In this document: positions 44,048 through 57,401 of the stretch, in pieces | How the letters are laid out: each line of letters starts with the position of its first letter | How positions within the stretch are numbered: the stretch's first letter is position 1 | NCBI RefSeq assembly: GCF_025370935.1 | Contig: NC_133491.1 | Location: 11,146,530 to 11,210,529, forward strand | Length of the DNA: 64,000 bases | DNA from: Choristoneura fumiferana | Lineage: Eukaryota; Arthropoda; Insecta; Lepidoptera; Tortricidae | Direction: 5' to 3' | The notes under the pieces: generated by a model | What the model was told of the DNA's origin: nothing | Seen by the model: only the letters and a program-made list of their open reading frames with translations | The model's database searches: none | Position numbers and translations under genes: made by a program

Positions 44048-44496
44048 TTAAGTACAGTGGCAGTGTAAGTCACTGGAGAAATGTTCAAATAGTTACAACC
44101 TATGTGGGTTTAATTATATTTTTTATATAAAAATACGAGCTTAATATTTTTGTATCGAGTAGTTTTGTTGACTGTACAGCGTTGTCATCTAGCCTACGTA
44201 TGTATTTTACGCAGAAGCGAAGCACAGATGAACAAATCTGGTAAAAATCACTCAAGCGTGAGTATTACCACTACAGTATAAAATTGTTATAATTGTATTT
44301 GTTAGTTTTTACTTATTATGTCATGTATGCTAACTTATTATTCATACATTCGCCACCATAAATATTGGAGCAATACGAAAATATCGAAAAGTGACCGTAG
44401 TATTGTCAATTCTAGGGTCCGTTCATAGTGAATCAATAACTGTCCAGCTGACCTAACTTGACAAACATTCCGATAACTTCTGCAGTCTTTGAACAA

Positions 44497-44922
44497 AATG
44501 AGGGCTATCGCGTATGAATTCGCCACTAGAGGCGCTAGTGTAACGTGAGGTCTGCGTAATGTCAAATCTCATAGTTTTTGGGTGAGCTAGGCGGGTTTAT
44601 TTATAATTAGAATAATTTTGTGAATATTTTTGCAATATCTGAAATTAATTATGGCAAATATGCGTTCCGGGGCAATGAATGTCTGTTTTGAGACAGTTTT
44701 GTCTTTCGGAAACCTTTTTCCTCCCTTTTTTCCGAACAAAACGGGGACTATGCAACACTGTGGCATGCTCGATATTTTTATGGTACGGTTTTAAGGTGTT
44801 TTAAATATGATTTTAATCTAAACTTTGTCTTTACGCCCGTAATAACAGACTTTGAAAGCCATACTTAAAAACCTCACGCAACAGTGCGCCATCTAGCGAG
44901 ACAAAAAACGATAGCCCTCATT
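44497..44922. mobile_element. Inverted-repeat element with AATGAGGGCTATCG ends
   Basis: AATGAGGGCTATCG (44497-44510) and CGATAGCCCTCATT (44909-44922) are perfect inverse ends. Inside each end lies an inverted CGCCACTAGAGGCGC / GCGCCATCTAGCG-like word. 426 bp, no coding capacity. Copy 1 has an eroded version at 16388-16680. Confidence 0.75.
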
Positions 44923-44967
44923 GCGCAAATGTATCTTAAGATATTTTTGAGCAATGAAGGTTTTTCA

Positions 44968-45124
44968 GTAGGCGAAATAGATGGCGTTAGTACCTATCGT
45001 GAGATCCGTTTGACATTTCACTCTTGCTTGCGATTGTCTCATTTAGATATTTATACAATCACAGGCGTGACAGAAATGTCAAACCGACCTCACGATACTA
45101 ACGCCATCTAGCGATATTTTGCCT
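44968..45124. mobile_element. Palindromic MITE (partner of 16714-16865)
   Basis: Same GGCGAAATAGATGGCGTTAG hairpin with a four-base insertion in the left arm. Confidence 0.8.
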
Positions 45125-45764
45125 GTCGAAAAAGTTGTATAACCCTCATTAGACAAGCAGCAACAGTAGATCTGCTATCTATATAAAATTGACAATAAAC
45201 TGGCTATAAAACAAACCATCAATTTCCGGTGCTAACATTTTTACAATATAACTGACCTTAGACAACATAAATTCGCGCAAAAATTAAAAGTGCTTGTAAA
45301 ACAGTTAATGGAATTTGTTAAATATTTTTACTATAAACTCAAACGACTAATAAAGATTACCAAGACAACTCATTACAAACTTTAATTGACAATGCACTAT
45401 AATAAGTTCTCTTTTTACTGCGTGGATGAACTTTACGTATCGTAATAATAATATTAAACTGAAGAAAACCCAAATAATAACCTGGAACCGAGTCGTTCAT
45501 TCATAGAATCTCTTATTTACGAACGTGTTAAGTGGCGTCATCTATTGTTGAATAGCTGAACTTAGGAATGAACGTACGAGATCTAAATCGAAAGTCTTGG
45601 TCAGATTAGAAATGTTATATAATTACAATATATTTTGAAATTAAGGTGAATTAATTTAATAAGTTAACTAATTAGTTCGAACAGTTTTAATTACCTAGCT
45701 AGTTTTAGTTGCATATTTTATTTATGCACATACTTACTAAACCATGCCATGGTTTAGTAATTTA

Positions 45765-46345
45765 TCCTACTAATCCTACTAATATTATAAAAGCGAAACT
45801 TTGTGAATATGTGTGTGTGTGTGTGTGTGTGTGATTATTACTGTTTCACGCAAAAAAAGGTGGGCAGATTTTTATGTATGTAGATAACTGGACGTCTAGA
45901 ATAACTCATAAGCTACTTATCCGTGGGATCAAAATAAAGTCTCAAAATTACAACCGCTGGATTTAGAGTTATGACTGATTTTTTAATGCACCATCGATAA
46001 TAACTACGATGTAGTTTTTGCGAATTGACACAGGAATTTAGTAAAATCCCTGTATTTTAATAAAATGGCTGGATCTAATGATTTACGCGAACGAAGCTGT
46101 GGGCAAACACTAGTTATTCATACTAATATTATAAATGCGAAAGTGTGTGTGTTCGTGTGTTTGTATGTTTGTCCGTCTTTCACGTCAAAACGGAGCGACG
46201 GATCGACGTGATTTTTGGCATAGAGATAGTTTATGGGCGAAAGAGTGACATAGGCTACTTTTTATCCCGGTAAAATGCACAGTTCCCCAGGGAACAGCGC
46301 GCGATAACCGAAGTCCACGCGGGCGAAGCCCCGGGCAAAAGCTAA
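45765..46345 (+). mobile_element. Two adjacent short Helitrons (partners of 17506-18074)
   Basis: The first runs 45765-46113, ending ACACTAG. The second runs 46118-46345, ending AAAAGCTAA. The internal GT run is longer here than in copy 1. The second keeps GGAACAGCGCGCGATAACCG complete, where copy 1 has lost two bases. Confidence 0.75.
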
Positions 46346-46637
46346 TTATAAATTTTACTTAATTATCGGCCAGAATTCCAACGTATTTAGAATTAACCCT
46401 TCAAATCTCCACGTCCATTTAACGGTCAGTGTTTTTTGTCCACGCCGGTATCAGACGGGTTGATCAGGCAACGGTAGCTCAAATTATAGCCACCCCTATA
46501 CTTAAGGGCCAGCGGAAGGGTTTTATGACCGTCATTGTTGTTTGATGACCCTAAGTTTAAGGAGCAAGTAGGCAACGTCACGGATCGTGATGCCGGTTAT
46601 AGAATTGGAGAGTAAAATTTAAAATAATAAAAAAAAA

Positions 46638-47245
46638 CCCGACTGCCTTAAAAAATAAGTACTAAAAAGAAGAAAACAAGTCTAGTGGGCTAGAACTTTG
46701 TTAAGTAGCTAACTTAGAGTTCAACAGTCAGGACCCATTTAAATCGTGACGCTCAAAAATTCTTACCTAATCGGTCCCGACTGTTGAACTTTAAGTTAGC
46801 TACTTAACAAAGTTCTAGTTCTAGTTCTAGCAAAGTTCTAGTTCTAATTCTAGACTTGTTTTCTTCTTTTTAGTATTTTTTAAGGCAGTCGGGTTTTTGT
46901 TTTTTTAAATTTATTATTTTATTTCACACTTTTCTGTGAAAATGGTATATTAAAACTATTATGAACTATATATATTTAGAATGGGCTAATTATTAGCTTT
47001 CATTTGATACCCAACTCGATAGGTTTGAATAAAAATCATTTTTTGAATACTTACAATTTGGCGCCAAAAATCCGCCATCTTGATTTTACAAGAATTTCAT
47101 GTACCCAGTGTCACTCGTGTCATCAAGAAGAATCCAATGACGTAGCATTTATCAAAATCGGTTGAGCCGTTGAGTAGTTACGAGAGGACATAGGAATAGA
47201 CATACATACGCATCAAACACATAACCCTCCTTCTTCGCAGTCGAG
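46638..47245. mobile_element. CCCGACTGC element (partner of 18379-18944)
   Basis: Same palindromic first half, expanded by extra AAAGTTCTAGTTCTA units near 46815-46855. The second half contains about 31 bases (TTTACAAGAATTTCATGTAC..) missing from copy 1. Confidence 0.65.
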
Positions 47246-47384
47246 TAAAAATAGACTTTAGCTATGGGCTCGCTCACATAAACCATTGAATCCTTCAGGT
47301 ATCTAGCTCTGGCTGCCTACTCTGAGATTGACCCAATGCACGCCACTGTATTTTAAACTATCCACCTGTATTTTAGGCTATCCC

Positions 47385-47520
47385 GCAAAAACTATGCAAT
47401 TTTCCGGGAAAAAAACTATCTGTATACCGAATTTCATCTAAATCAGTTCAATTATTTAGACGTGATGAAGTAACAAACAAACAAACAGACTTACAAACTT
47501 TCGCATTATAGTATTATTAC
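47385..47520 (-). mobile_element. Helitron-like fragment (partner of 19060-19225)
   Basis: Matches the copy-1 fragment; 3' end absent in both. Confidence 0.5.
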
Positions 47521-47564
47521 TGTGTATTCAGAACTTTCCAGAAGGTTTTCAATAACGTTCATCT

Positions 47565-47965
47565 GTAGTCTCTTCGTCTGTCGTGACGGTAGACAGAACC
47601 TTTCGGACCGAAAGGGTTTTGACGCCCAGTTTTTAACGTTTCTTGCGCTGCTCCCCAATCTTTATTAATAAATATTATTGACAAATTATATCGTGTTATT
47701 TAACGGAACCCCATCGACACACACAGCATCGCTACGTCCAGTTTAAGGGTCCTACCCCTGGGGTTTGGGTTTGGGCTCCTGAGCTTTGCGGTTCCAAACT
47801 ATACCTACTCTCTTCGTCTATGATGAGGGTGGACGGACCCCTTTCGGACCGATAGAATCTTGACATCCAATTTAGGAAACCTGCCCCAGGAGCTTTCTGT
47901 TTCCCAACTGTAGTCTTTATGTATCGTATTGGTGGACGGAACTCCATCGGACGGCGGCAGGTGGC
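47565..47965. repeat. Degenerate 120-bp tandem repeat (partner of 19262-19785)
   Basis: Three units with CTTTCGGACCGA or CATCGGACGG. The patch 47606-47680 differs completely from copy-1 19305-19490. Confidence 0.5.
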
Positions 47966-50099
47966 TAGGCTAATTTAGCATACGTACTCAATGCAATCGT
48001 GCGCCTGCGACGCATGCTGAGCGTGACGATGACAATATAATGCGCACACGCTGCCCTGCACAGGCACGGACTTGGGGCTAGGGGTGGAAATATTATTTAT
48101 ATATGTACAAAGTAAAATGTCTCAAAGATTTTCCTCCTTAAAAGATATGTTTTAATGAAACTACAGTAGTAGTTCAATAAATATGTTAAAAAAACAAATA
48201 GAAATGTGAAATGTGAAATACGATGTAATTTGAAAGGATTTAATAAGAATTAAAAGGCTGGTCGAAAATGGCTATATTGACGGGTAATATCTCAGATTCA
48301 TCCATGTTTAAAATTTTGTACTGTATTAAAATCTGTCGAAGTATTCAAAGTTTGTTTGGTAAAATAAGAATAAACATCCAATAACTGACTTTAATGCTAC
48401 AATGCTATCTTTTATTTATTTTTTATTTCATGCTGAATGTGTCCTTTATTTGCACTTTTTGGCACTGTAGACATGAAAGAAAATACTTTTTAGGGGTATA
48501 TTTTATTTTTTCCGCTAAATATTGTGATTTTATTTCTTTCTTTCCAATAACTCTTTAACTCAGTCAAATCGTAAGCCATATTTATTTATTTTATTTGTAA
48601 TTCATTGTTTTATAATCTATATATCAAAAATACATACAAAGCCACAAATAATAATAATACCCATAAAACCAATTACAATTTATTTTGTATACAATTTCTA
48701 CTCACCCCTGAATGCCACCCTGTACTAATCTAACGCAACAGACGCGGCGCGGGCGCAGCGGGCGCTAGACAATCGACAAAAGAAGGTGTCAAACTTAACC
48801 CTTTACTGCCGACATATGCCGTCCGTTTCCGATTGGGACTTGAGCCACGAATATGCATCAGAAGGCTGTATTAGCTGGCAAGTCATAGTAGTATAATAGA
48901 AATAATCATTTGGAAGTTTCTACAGGCGCTTAAAAATAAACCAAACCGGGTTTATAGGATATTTTTTTTACTTTCGATTTTTCGTGATGGCATTTCTAAG
49001 GAAAATAAATGTATATTTGATATTTACAGCGAGTATTAGCAATTTTTGCGGATCTTTATATTATGGAGCATCTATCCTATATGGAAGACAATTGCCTAAA
49101 TCCTATAAATTACATTTAGGATACATAATACCTCGGCGAAAAAAAGCAATCCATTCAGCATCTAAGTATCCCGTACAAAATTTTGACTGCACATTGTTTT
49201 CCCATGCAATCGCGCAGAGATATGCGATACAGCCAACAGATGTAATGAATAATGTTTTTTAAACAACTAGCTTACTGAAACTTACTGAAGCTTATTGAGA
49301 CAGCAAGATAAATAATACGAACTTATTCGACAAAATACGATGTAAAATCTCTCGTTAAAAAACAAAATAGCATTATATTTGTGACCATCACTTTTACTAT
49401 TAGTAAACTATGATTGCGAATAAATAATTTGGACTTCGACGCTATTCATTCGCGAAACTAAAGTTAATTACAATTAGGGCACCTATGTCGGCTATGACAC
49501 TCCTGGGTCATCTATCACGGATTTACGCTCTGGGCTATTTTGTAAAATAGTAGAAAACTAAATCATAAAAACAGTTTGTTAGTTGGGTAAATTTAATACC
49601 TACGCTAAATCTATTTAACAGTCAAAAATTCAACAACCCATCACATAATCACTTTTGAACGCCCAACTAAACTCATCGTCAAAAAAAATTAACTGTCCCT
49701 TTGTGCAACGGTGCATGTCATTGTTAAATGCCAAAAGTAAAGGTGCCGTTTCCGCAAAGACAACATATTGCACTAAATATGCAATCTGTGCTTGCACATT
49801 TTCATCGCAATTGTTGCTCACAAAGTTATATTTGCTGTTGTGAAAACCACAACCGTAACTAATATACTTCAATGTTGTGAGCGGTTGAGCTCATCGTAGA
49901 TTTTTCTAATGGCTTATGTAAGTTTGTTTTGGGGATTTTTATGTCAGCTTTAGGTAGTCAGATGAATAGATTTTGAATGGAAATTTTACGTGGTTTTACT
50001 TGGAAATGTGTTAGATGTGATAGATTGGTTTCTGTGATACCTACATATGCATATTGTTTCCGGGCACTTTCTGTAATGGTTGTATCAATGTGACACATT
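47966..50099. other. No supported gene (aligned with 19786-21912)
   Basis: Contains the partner frames 48984-49262 (plus) and 49630-49872 (minus); see copy 1. No motif recognised. Confidence 0.4.
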
Positions 50100-50193
50100 T
50101 TTAGCTTTCGCAAATGAAACGCAGCGCAGTTTCATTTATAAATTTTCTGGTAAATACTGCAATGTAAAATACAAACACCTTTTATTTTTCATG

Positions 50194-50266
50194 TCATCAT
50201 CATCATCATCCCATCCTATATACGTCCCACTGCTGGGCACAGACCTCCTCTCAGAACAAGAGGGCT
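50194..50266 (-). mobile_element. SINE 3' tail, only in copy 2
   Basis: Reversed it reads CCTCTTGTTCTGAGAGGAGG, TGTGCCCAGCAGTGGGACGT and a GAT-triplet tail. Very short. Copy 1 has different sequence here. Confidence 0.7.
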
Positions 50267-50991
50267 TTTTCATGTATTATTATAGAATTATGTATGTATA
50301 TGTTTTAGATGTGCGCGTACAAAGCCACGGGTAAACTGTAGTGGATAAATAACAAATAAAACTTGAAAATAATAATATTTTAATGTTTAAAGCGCATTTG
50401 AACTTAGGGTGGTAATTGATTTTCTTGGTGGACTCTACCTATCATAAATTGTAACGCTACGTGATAGTCGTTAGGCGTCAGTTGGCATTAGGGAAGTCAC
50501 ACACTGCTAATGGCTGGCTCGTTACACCAAATTATAGGCCAAGGTCTCACTGGGGCACATGTGTGATAGCTACAATTACGCATTATTCAAAAGTTGTGAA
50601 ATTGTCACTAACTAAGAACACTGGAAGACATTTAAATGAGTGGTTTCGCTTAGGAGTATTTCTCAAAAAGTTGTCTCGTCATGAAATTGACAAGAAATAT
50701 TTTTGTCAAGAAATTATTAACGCTCAAGGCGAGATCATAAAACATTAACTGCATGAAACATCAAAAATTTCTTGACGTCAGAAAATCGTTACGAAATCTT
50801 GTGAGGAAAAAATCGTAATTTTGTTACTACATCGAAACTTTCTATTGGAACCAACAATAAAGATTATTTGACTTTGTATCACAAGGTTTTGTATATATTT
50901 AAACACAATATTACTTATTTTTTGTGTTGAAATAGCGTCAGTTTTTTTTTAAATAAGTGGGCAACTTTTTGAGAAATAGTCTTACCCCCTT

Positions 50992-51143
50992 ATTCATAAA
51001 ACTTAACAAGCCTATGTTAACTAACAAATGCTTTGTCCCTTTCTAACAAATACAAATGTCGAAGTGATAGATAAGGAAAAACAAATTTTAGCGGCATTTT
51101 AACTAAAATAGGTTTGATTGTCGTTTATGAATAAGGGGGGTTA
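50992..51143. mobile_element. TTA-flanked MITE (partner of 23731-23891)
   Basis: CCCCCTTATTCATAAA ends flanked by TTA, with one extra G at the right end. Confidence 0.75.
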
Positions 51144-51541
51144 GACTTTTATCCCGAAAAAAATGCACAGTTCCCGAGGGAATAGCGCGCGATAACCTAA
51201 TTCCGCGCGGACTAAGCTGCGGGCAAAAACTAGTAGTATTTCTTTATTTATTTCTAACAAACAAACATATGATTCCATATTGTCCATTCCGCTTCATCAT
51301 CATCAACAGCCTGAAGACGTCCTCTTTTGATCGCCCGAAACTCGCTATTGTGCGTAAAATGAGTCGATTTCATCCCAGCAATTACTTTGGGAAGTAATGA
51401 TGTTGCTTTGAGTTTAATGCCTTAAAATCCGGCTTCATTTTGTCATTGTTTACGTGTCACGTCAAACAGTTACGACACTGGAGTTTCACTTTCGTATGAG
51501 CTTCTCAGGCCGCCCACGCACGTACAGCGCAAGACAAGCTT

Positions 51542-51835
51542 CAGTTTCGACCGAAATGCGACCAAACGGCGCTAAGCTGCGCCTGCGCTGCCAGAGCGGA
51601 GGAAAAGCGGGTTGAAATAAACCAAGCCCTGTACTACGAAGTGCAAAATTCGAACTACGTATCTTGCTGTCCCTCCGACGCTTATATTATTTAATACGAG
51701 AGTGAGAGGGACGGTACGATACGAACTTCGATTTTCGAATTTCGTAGTAGCAACCCAGTTTCAACCGAAATGCGATGAAACGGCGCTAAGCGGTGTCTCC
51801 GCTGCTAGAGCTGAGGAAAAGCGGGTTGAAATAAA
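51542..51835. repeat. Direct repeats flanking MITE (partner of 24292-24584)
   Basis: Same arrangement. The MITE at 51626-51755 keeps CGAGAGTGAGAGGGACGG, two bases longer than in copy 1. Confidence 0.7.
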
Positions 51836-52517
51836 CCTAAATTATAATTCACGTCTTAAATCGAGTTTAGACCAACATGTTTATTTGTTTTTGTTGTTTG
51901 TGTGCTCGGGAAGGGCTACGAGCTGACAATTTTATACAAAAGTTCAAACATGAAGTGATAGCGACAAGGTAGTAAAATGTAAATATATCTTTGACCTCCG
52001 GCTGTCCATTAATTGCCTGAGGTTATTTGGCGATTTTCGACTTGCACTTTTCCAGTTTTTCAAAATGGCTGGACCATGTGGCTTAAAACGCAAATAGACC
52101 TGCGAGGTCTACTACTCCAGAGTCTGTTATACTTTATATTTCGAGAGTTTATGCAATTTGATGCACGTGGGCTCGATTTTGTTGACATGATAGAAGTTTC
52201 TGTTACAGTTTCCAGGTTATCTAGTAGAAGTACAGGACATCTAAAAAATAATGTCATCAAATTCTACAGACTTATAAGAAAATAACCACGAAAATGAGGC
52301 GATTAAAACGCTCGCCTTTTACCCTGCTTGATGCTTCTTCTCTGCTCTTCTCTTTTCTCTCTCTCTCTCTTCTCTTATCCTCGTGGGCAATAAAGTACTT
52401 TATAAAGGACCAATTAACACTAAGAAAAATAAAGTATAAATTGTTAATTGAAAAAAACATCTTAAGAATTTAGAAATAATATCCAAAATAACGGAGCCAG
52501 TGAACCACGTCTAGGGC

Positions 52518-52803
52518 GTAATTAAAAAAGTCTGGTAAAAAAGTTAGATCCCAGATGGATATTAAATGATATTGTAACGGATACGTCTTAATTCGAGTTT
52601 AGCTCGACATGCTTCGGGCTATTTTGTAGCCCTTCTTCACAGGAGCACGCGACTCGGCGGCTGCCGCAACACGCGCACTACGCGCCACCGCCGCGCGCAG
52701 CCGCCGAGCCGCGTGCTCCTGTGAAGAAGGGCTACGAAATAGCCCGAAACATGTCGAGGTAAACTCGTTTAAGACGTGAGTTATCCGTCACAATATCATT
52801 TAA
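52518..52803. repeat. Family-2 palindrome, unextended (partner of 25258-25589)
   Basis: Has the left flank 52518-52559, but the right side continues CATGAGTGAGTCTCACGG. The hairpin near 52720-52760 keeps the intact TAGCCCGAAACATGTCGAG. Confidence 0.85.
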
Positions 52804-53964
52804 CATGAGTGAGTCTCACGGTAGTTTCATGTTCAAAATGTAGGATATTTATCATCAGATTGAGTAAAAGAAAATATGTAATTTCCTTCCTCATTGTCAC
52901 ATCTCCTTATCCGTTAACATTGGACTTCAAAATCGCTATCTCGCCTCCCAACACCAACCTCCATCTCACCAAGGAAATTGCATGCAAGAATTTACTGCCC
53001 CTCGCCGCAGAACACTGCATTTAGCGTGATATACGACTAATGGTGGTTCTCCATCGTAAACTGACTAATTCGTAGTCAAATCGACTGTATAACTTGTGTG
53101 TGGTCAGGTGTCTGAAGTGAGGAGATAGATTTATGGTTGATTTGACCCATTCACGTGACTGGTTGCGACAATAAATATTTTGATTGGGAATGTATAAGAT
53201 ATCCAGTGGCTGGGCATCTAAATGATCGTCAATGCAAAAATAGCGTCACTAAATAACTTACTAACGTCACTAGCGTATCACACTTTGAATATGACTATAT
53301 TATATACCGTGTGTGTCCTATAACAGGGGAAAATAATTAAAACGTAGATCGTACTCGTCAAACTCAACAACATTACCTCAGCGACTCTTAAAAATAATTC
53401 GTTTTTTAATTTTTATTACACTTTAAAGTTTATTCGAAGAAGCAATGTAGATAAAGCAAAATGTTTGATATTTGTACCGTGACAGGCGACGTCAGTTGGG
53501 TTCTAGGATGGCGTACATTGAATTTACGGTTAAGTTTGTTAGAAAAAAAACAAAAGTAAAGTTTTGATTTGAATTAAGTGGGACCATGATGATCCAATTA
53601 CCGGTGATCTATAGAGGCTCTGTTTTTAATATTATCACCGGTTCTGGGCCACACACTGTAAATAAATAATAAATTCATTTATTTCGGGCAACTTGGCCCG
53701 TACAATAAATACCTTACAGACTAACATACATATTTATAGTTAAAACTAATTTAGTGACAAAACGGTCCCGCAGAAACTATGCTATTTTCCGGGATGATAC
53801 TATTCGACGCCCTTCCCACGGCCACAAGCTATCTTTATAACAAATTTCTTATGAACAGGTACAGTGGTTTAAGCGTGAAGACGTAACAGATAGACAGACG
53901 GTCAGATTAAGTTCGTATTTATCTTGCTTTCTCAACTTCAGTAAGCTAGTTGAGAAAGCTGTAC

Positions 53965-54108
53965 GGTCAAGGACTTTAATTCATGAGCCATCATGGAACC
54001 ATTTCACAGTAAACGTCATAGTGACATCGCATTAATTAACAAGGAATATCGTAATGACTTTTCCTTTGAAAAGTTTCCATGGTGGCTCATGACTTAAAGT
54101 TCTTGACC
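53965..54108. mobile_element. Palindromic MITE (partner of 27150-27293)
   Basis: GGTCAAGGACTTTAATTCAT hairpin with one substitution in the GAGCCA.CATGG arm. Confidence 0.8.
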
Positions 54109-56636
54109 TTACATAGTTACAAGTGTAGCAAATATTAAGCGAGTTAAGAAGCTAACTGGAGTTTTCCCTTAAACTTAAGATAACTGACACTTTCGAAGAA
54201 CAAATTTTGACCGAATGTTAATATCCACCGTCCTGCCATCACGCCTCTATCGGCTCGTATATTACTCTATGATCCCTGTAATTATAGTGCCGCACCCCAA
54301 ATATCACGACGCGCGGCGCACGCGCGTGTCGCGTGCGCACGGCGCGTCGTGATGCGCGGCAGTGTTTTGTTTATTGTTATTCAATTGTTAATATTAATCC
54401 TGGCCACTTTAATATGCGTAACATGTTTGTTTTATTAGAAATTAATTGTGCAGGTGTGTATAGGTAGCACTGAAAGCATGACCAGTAGTAAAACCTTTTC
54501 TCAGTAAGCGTCCCAGTGGCTTTCTTGATAAAAACAATGATCGCTTACTGAGACAAGGCTGTTCTACAGGTCGGCGGTTTACCTATAGTCGTTACAGTTA
54601 CTGCCCTGTCGGGACTATCATACATTCTCATCCATGGGGACTATGCGTGTTTTGCGCATGTGTTTTATCTGTTTGCGCGGCCAAGATGCGCAATGGTTAC
54701 CTGACAGCATTCAAAATGACTAGAGAAGTTATTTATACTTCATTTGTTCCATGGAACTTTGAAAGGAGTAAGGAAATTTGAATTCCCGACAAAATAAAAC
54801 ATAAGAAGTTTTCCAAAATAAGTATTGGCATGGACGAGCCTTTAAATTACTAACAGAACTAAATTAACAGAACTTTAAAGGAGTGCGTTAGAATCACCGG
54901 CATAGCTCAAAAACTATGGAAGTTGAAATGGCAAAAACAGAGAACCGTTGAGGGTGGAAGGTTCTCCACTGGTGACTCTACATTATGTAATATTCTTCCT
55001 ACAATACACATTAAATTCAAAAACCACTCATACGGAACCCATCTCCATATCTCACTCAAATTAAAACAGAACCCAGCCGTTTCATCGAAAAACGTCTCTT
55101 ATATATACGTTAACAGACTCCATATAAGGGTCCATAGGTCCATGTTTCAAAGGTAATTAAATGCTACATTTATCAAGAGGGTGCAGAAAGATTATTTACT
55201 TGTGGGGAGGGGAGGTTGTTCTAATGAAGTGATGTCAGCAGTCATGCGGAAGACGTCGTTTATCATCATAAGTCCTCATGTTTTTGCAATTTCTAGGGTT
55301 CCATAGCCCAAAAAGAAAAAATAGAACTTGAACTACATGTTTCTGCCTCGCTGCAAAAGCGGTTTTGAATGTTTGTAAGCAAGGTTTTTTTTTTATTCTT
55401 TATTCGATAAACAATTTGTGCTTTATAAAGTTCATTTGGCCATTTAAATTTGTTCTTTATAAAGTACGCGAGGACTCTCGAGAATAGGTACTTAAGGCCT
55501 CACGAAAAAGCCAATAGAAGAAGTGGCTCACAACACAAGTAAAGAAATTACCTCATTGGAATAAAAAACATTACATTCAAGCATAGATGAACCCTAAAAA
55601 TAATTACTCTTTTTCTTTGAGCAGTCGAGTAAGGGAATCTAAAATCCATTTTTTAATTCTAATGACTTGTCGTTATAATTTTGCAATTGGCAAAACTTGT
55701 ATTATACATTTGTAACTTTTAACCTCTGAGTCGTAACTTTTTTTTAATAATGTATTATTAAAATTTGGTTATTTTGGACATTATTATAACATTCTTAAAA
55801 TTCTTTATTCCGTGATCAATTTGTGCTTTATAAAGTACATTCGGCCGTCATTCTTACTGTTAATTTTTCTTTAAAAAGTACGCGATTACTTACGAGGTTA
55901 ACTTTGTACAGAGTTATGTGCGCGAATCAGACTCGCTCTTAGCCGGTTGTGGATACATTTTATCGGTCCATTGTAAACATCAACTAATGGATACACTTTT
56001 TACAGCAGTATTTCAAGGCAACACATCCTAAAACTATTTTTATCTAACCCAATTACCAAACATTGTGACAGCTTTACCTGCCTGTTAACGGCCAATCACA
56101 GTTTATGGCCTGTAACTGTTCACACGTACTATTTATGACTTTGAGAGACGCATGCGCATCCTGCGAATCACTTGCACGTTTGTTTCCTAGAAACTGGTAA
56201 GCGCAGCTGTAGTACGTTAATATACGACCAGTAATGGTCGACCCGGGATGTACCTACAACCATTGGTGCTCCTATGGCCAATCATATGTAGTGATCCTTT
56301 ATAGTGTGTGTGTATCATATGTAGGTTAACTGGAAGAGATCCCTTTAAGGGATAAGTTCGCCTTTGTACATCTTGTTATCCTGTGTTCTGTTATTTCCAT
56401 GTATTTTATGTACAATAGAGAGTTTTATAATAGATATATGAGGGCATGAATATTAGTTCACTACCTAACGCAATTTACGGATCGGCAAATTGCTGAAAAA
56501 ACACCAAAATAACGCTTTAAGCTCGAAGCTCGAAGCGATTTTACTCGAAATTTACTACCAGAAAGGTACGGGACACAATCACGCAATAGCACAGTCACAT
56601 TTCGTCCACGCCGTCGCCGAAAAGTCGAGGTAATTT
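54109..56636. other. No supported gene (aligned with 27294-29516)
   Basis: Includes the GC-rich palindrome 54300-54349 and about 250 bases absent from copy 1 (55547-55796). The latter shows no clear ends or coding frame. Confidence 0.4.
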
Positions 56637-57264
56637 TAACAATACCCCACAAATTCACCTGGGAAACAATTTCTCACACTAAAGTCGTTACTTTAAAAAG
56701 ATATGGTTAGATTCCATTAAATTGAGTATTCTGTTGTTCACCCACGTCACCATGTAAATCAAACAAACATATTCAAGGCACGCTTAAAATTGCCCTCGTG
56801 TTTTCTCAAACCTTTACGACAAGTAATTTGTCTATGGATTTTTTAAACTTGTTCGTTACGAAACTAAATAAAATCACGTGTGGCCGCAGCTGTGGCCAAA
56901 AATCGGGGAATTAGTCAAACTTAATGCTAACATTCGTAATACTTAAAGTTAACCGCAAACCGACGAAAAACGCGATTTTTCACACTTGAAATACAAATAT
57001 TTGGAGCGTAGACAATCCACTTTTTTTCCCTCAACTTTGCTACTCCACAGACGCGGTGAGCCCGCGACTATTAATTCATATTAGTGTTCTATTTTTGAAT
57101 TCGAAAAATGGAATGTTTTTAAAAGGAGCGCGAAACGTGATAGTTCTTTGAAATTCGAACGCGTCTCAAAAATACTAATTGGTGTCGGTTTTTTCTCACT
57201 TTTATTCTTTACTTTGATAATGAACTTTTTACAAGCATTTATTTAGTTTCACCTGTTGTCAGTT

Positions 57265-57401
57265 GTACAGTCACCAGCATTAATATCTGCCACAGCGGAG
57301 CGTGCAAAAATATCTGACACGTCCTTCCGGCCCTAGAAATAGAGTCGTGTCAGATATTTATGCACGCTTGTTATGTCAGATATTGGTGCCGGTGACTGTA
57401 C
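57265..57401. mobile_element. Palindromic MITE (partner of 30145-30281)
   Basis: GTACAGTCACC hairpin, one base different from copy 1 (TTGTTATGTC instead of TTGTAATGTC). Confidence 0.85.
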
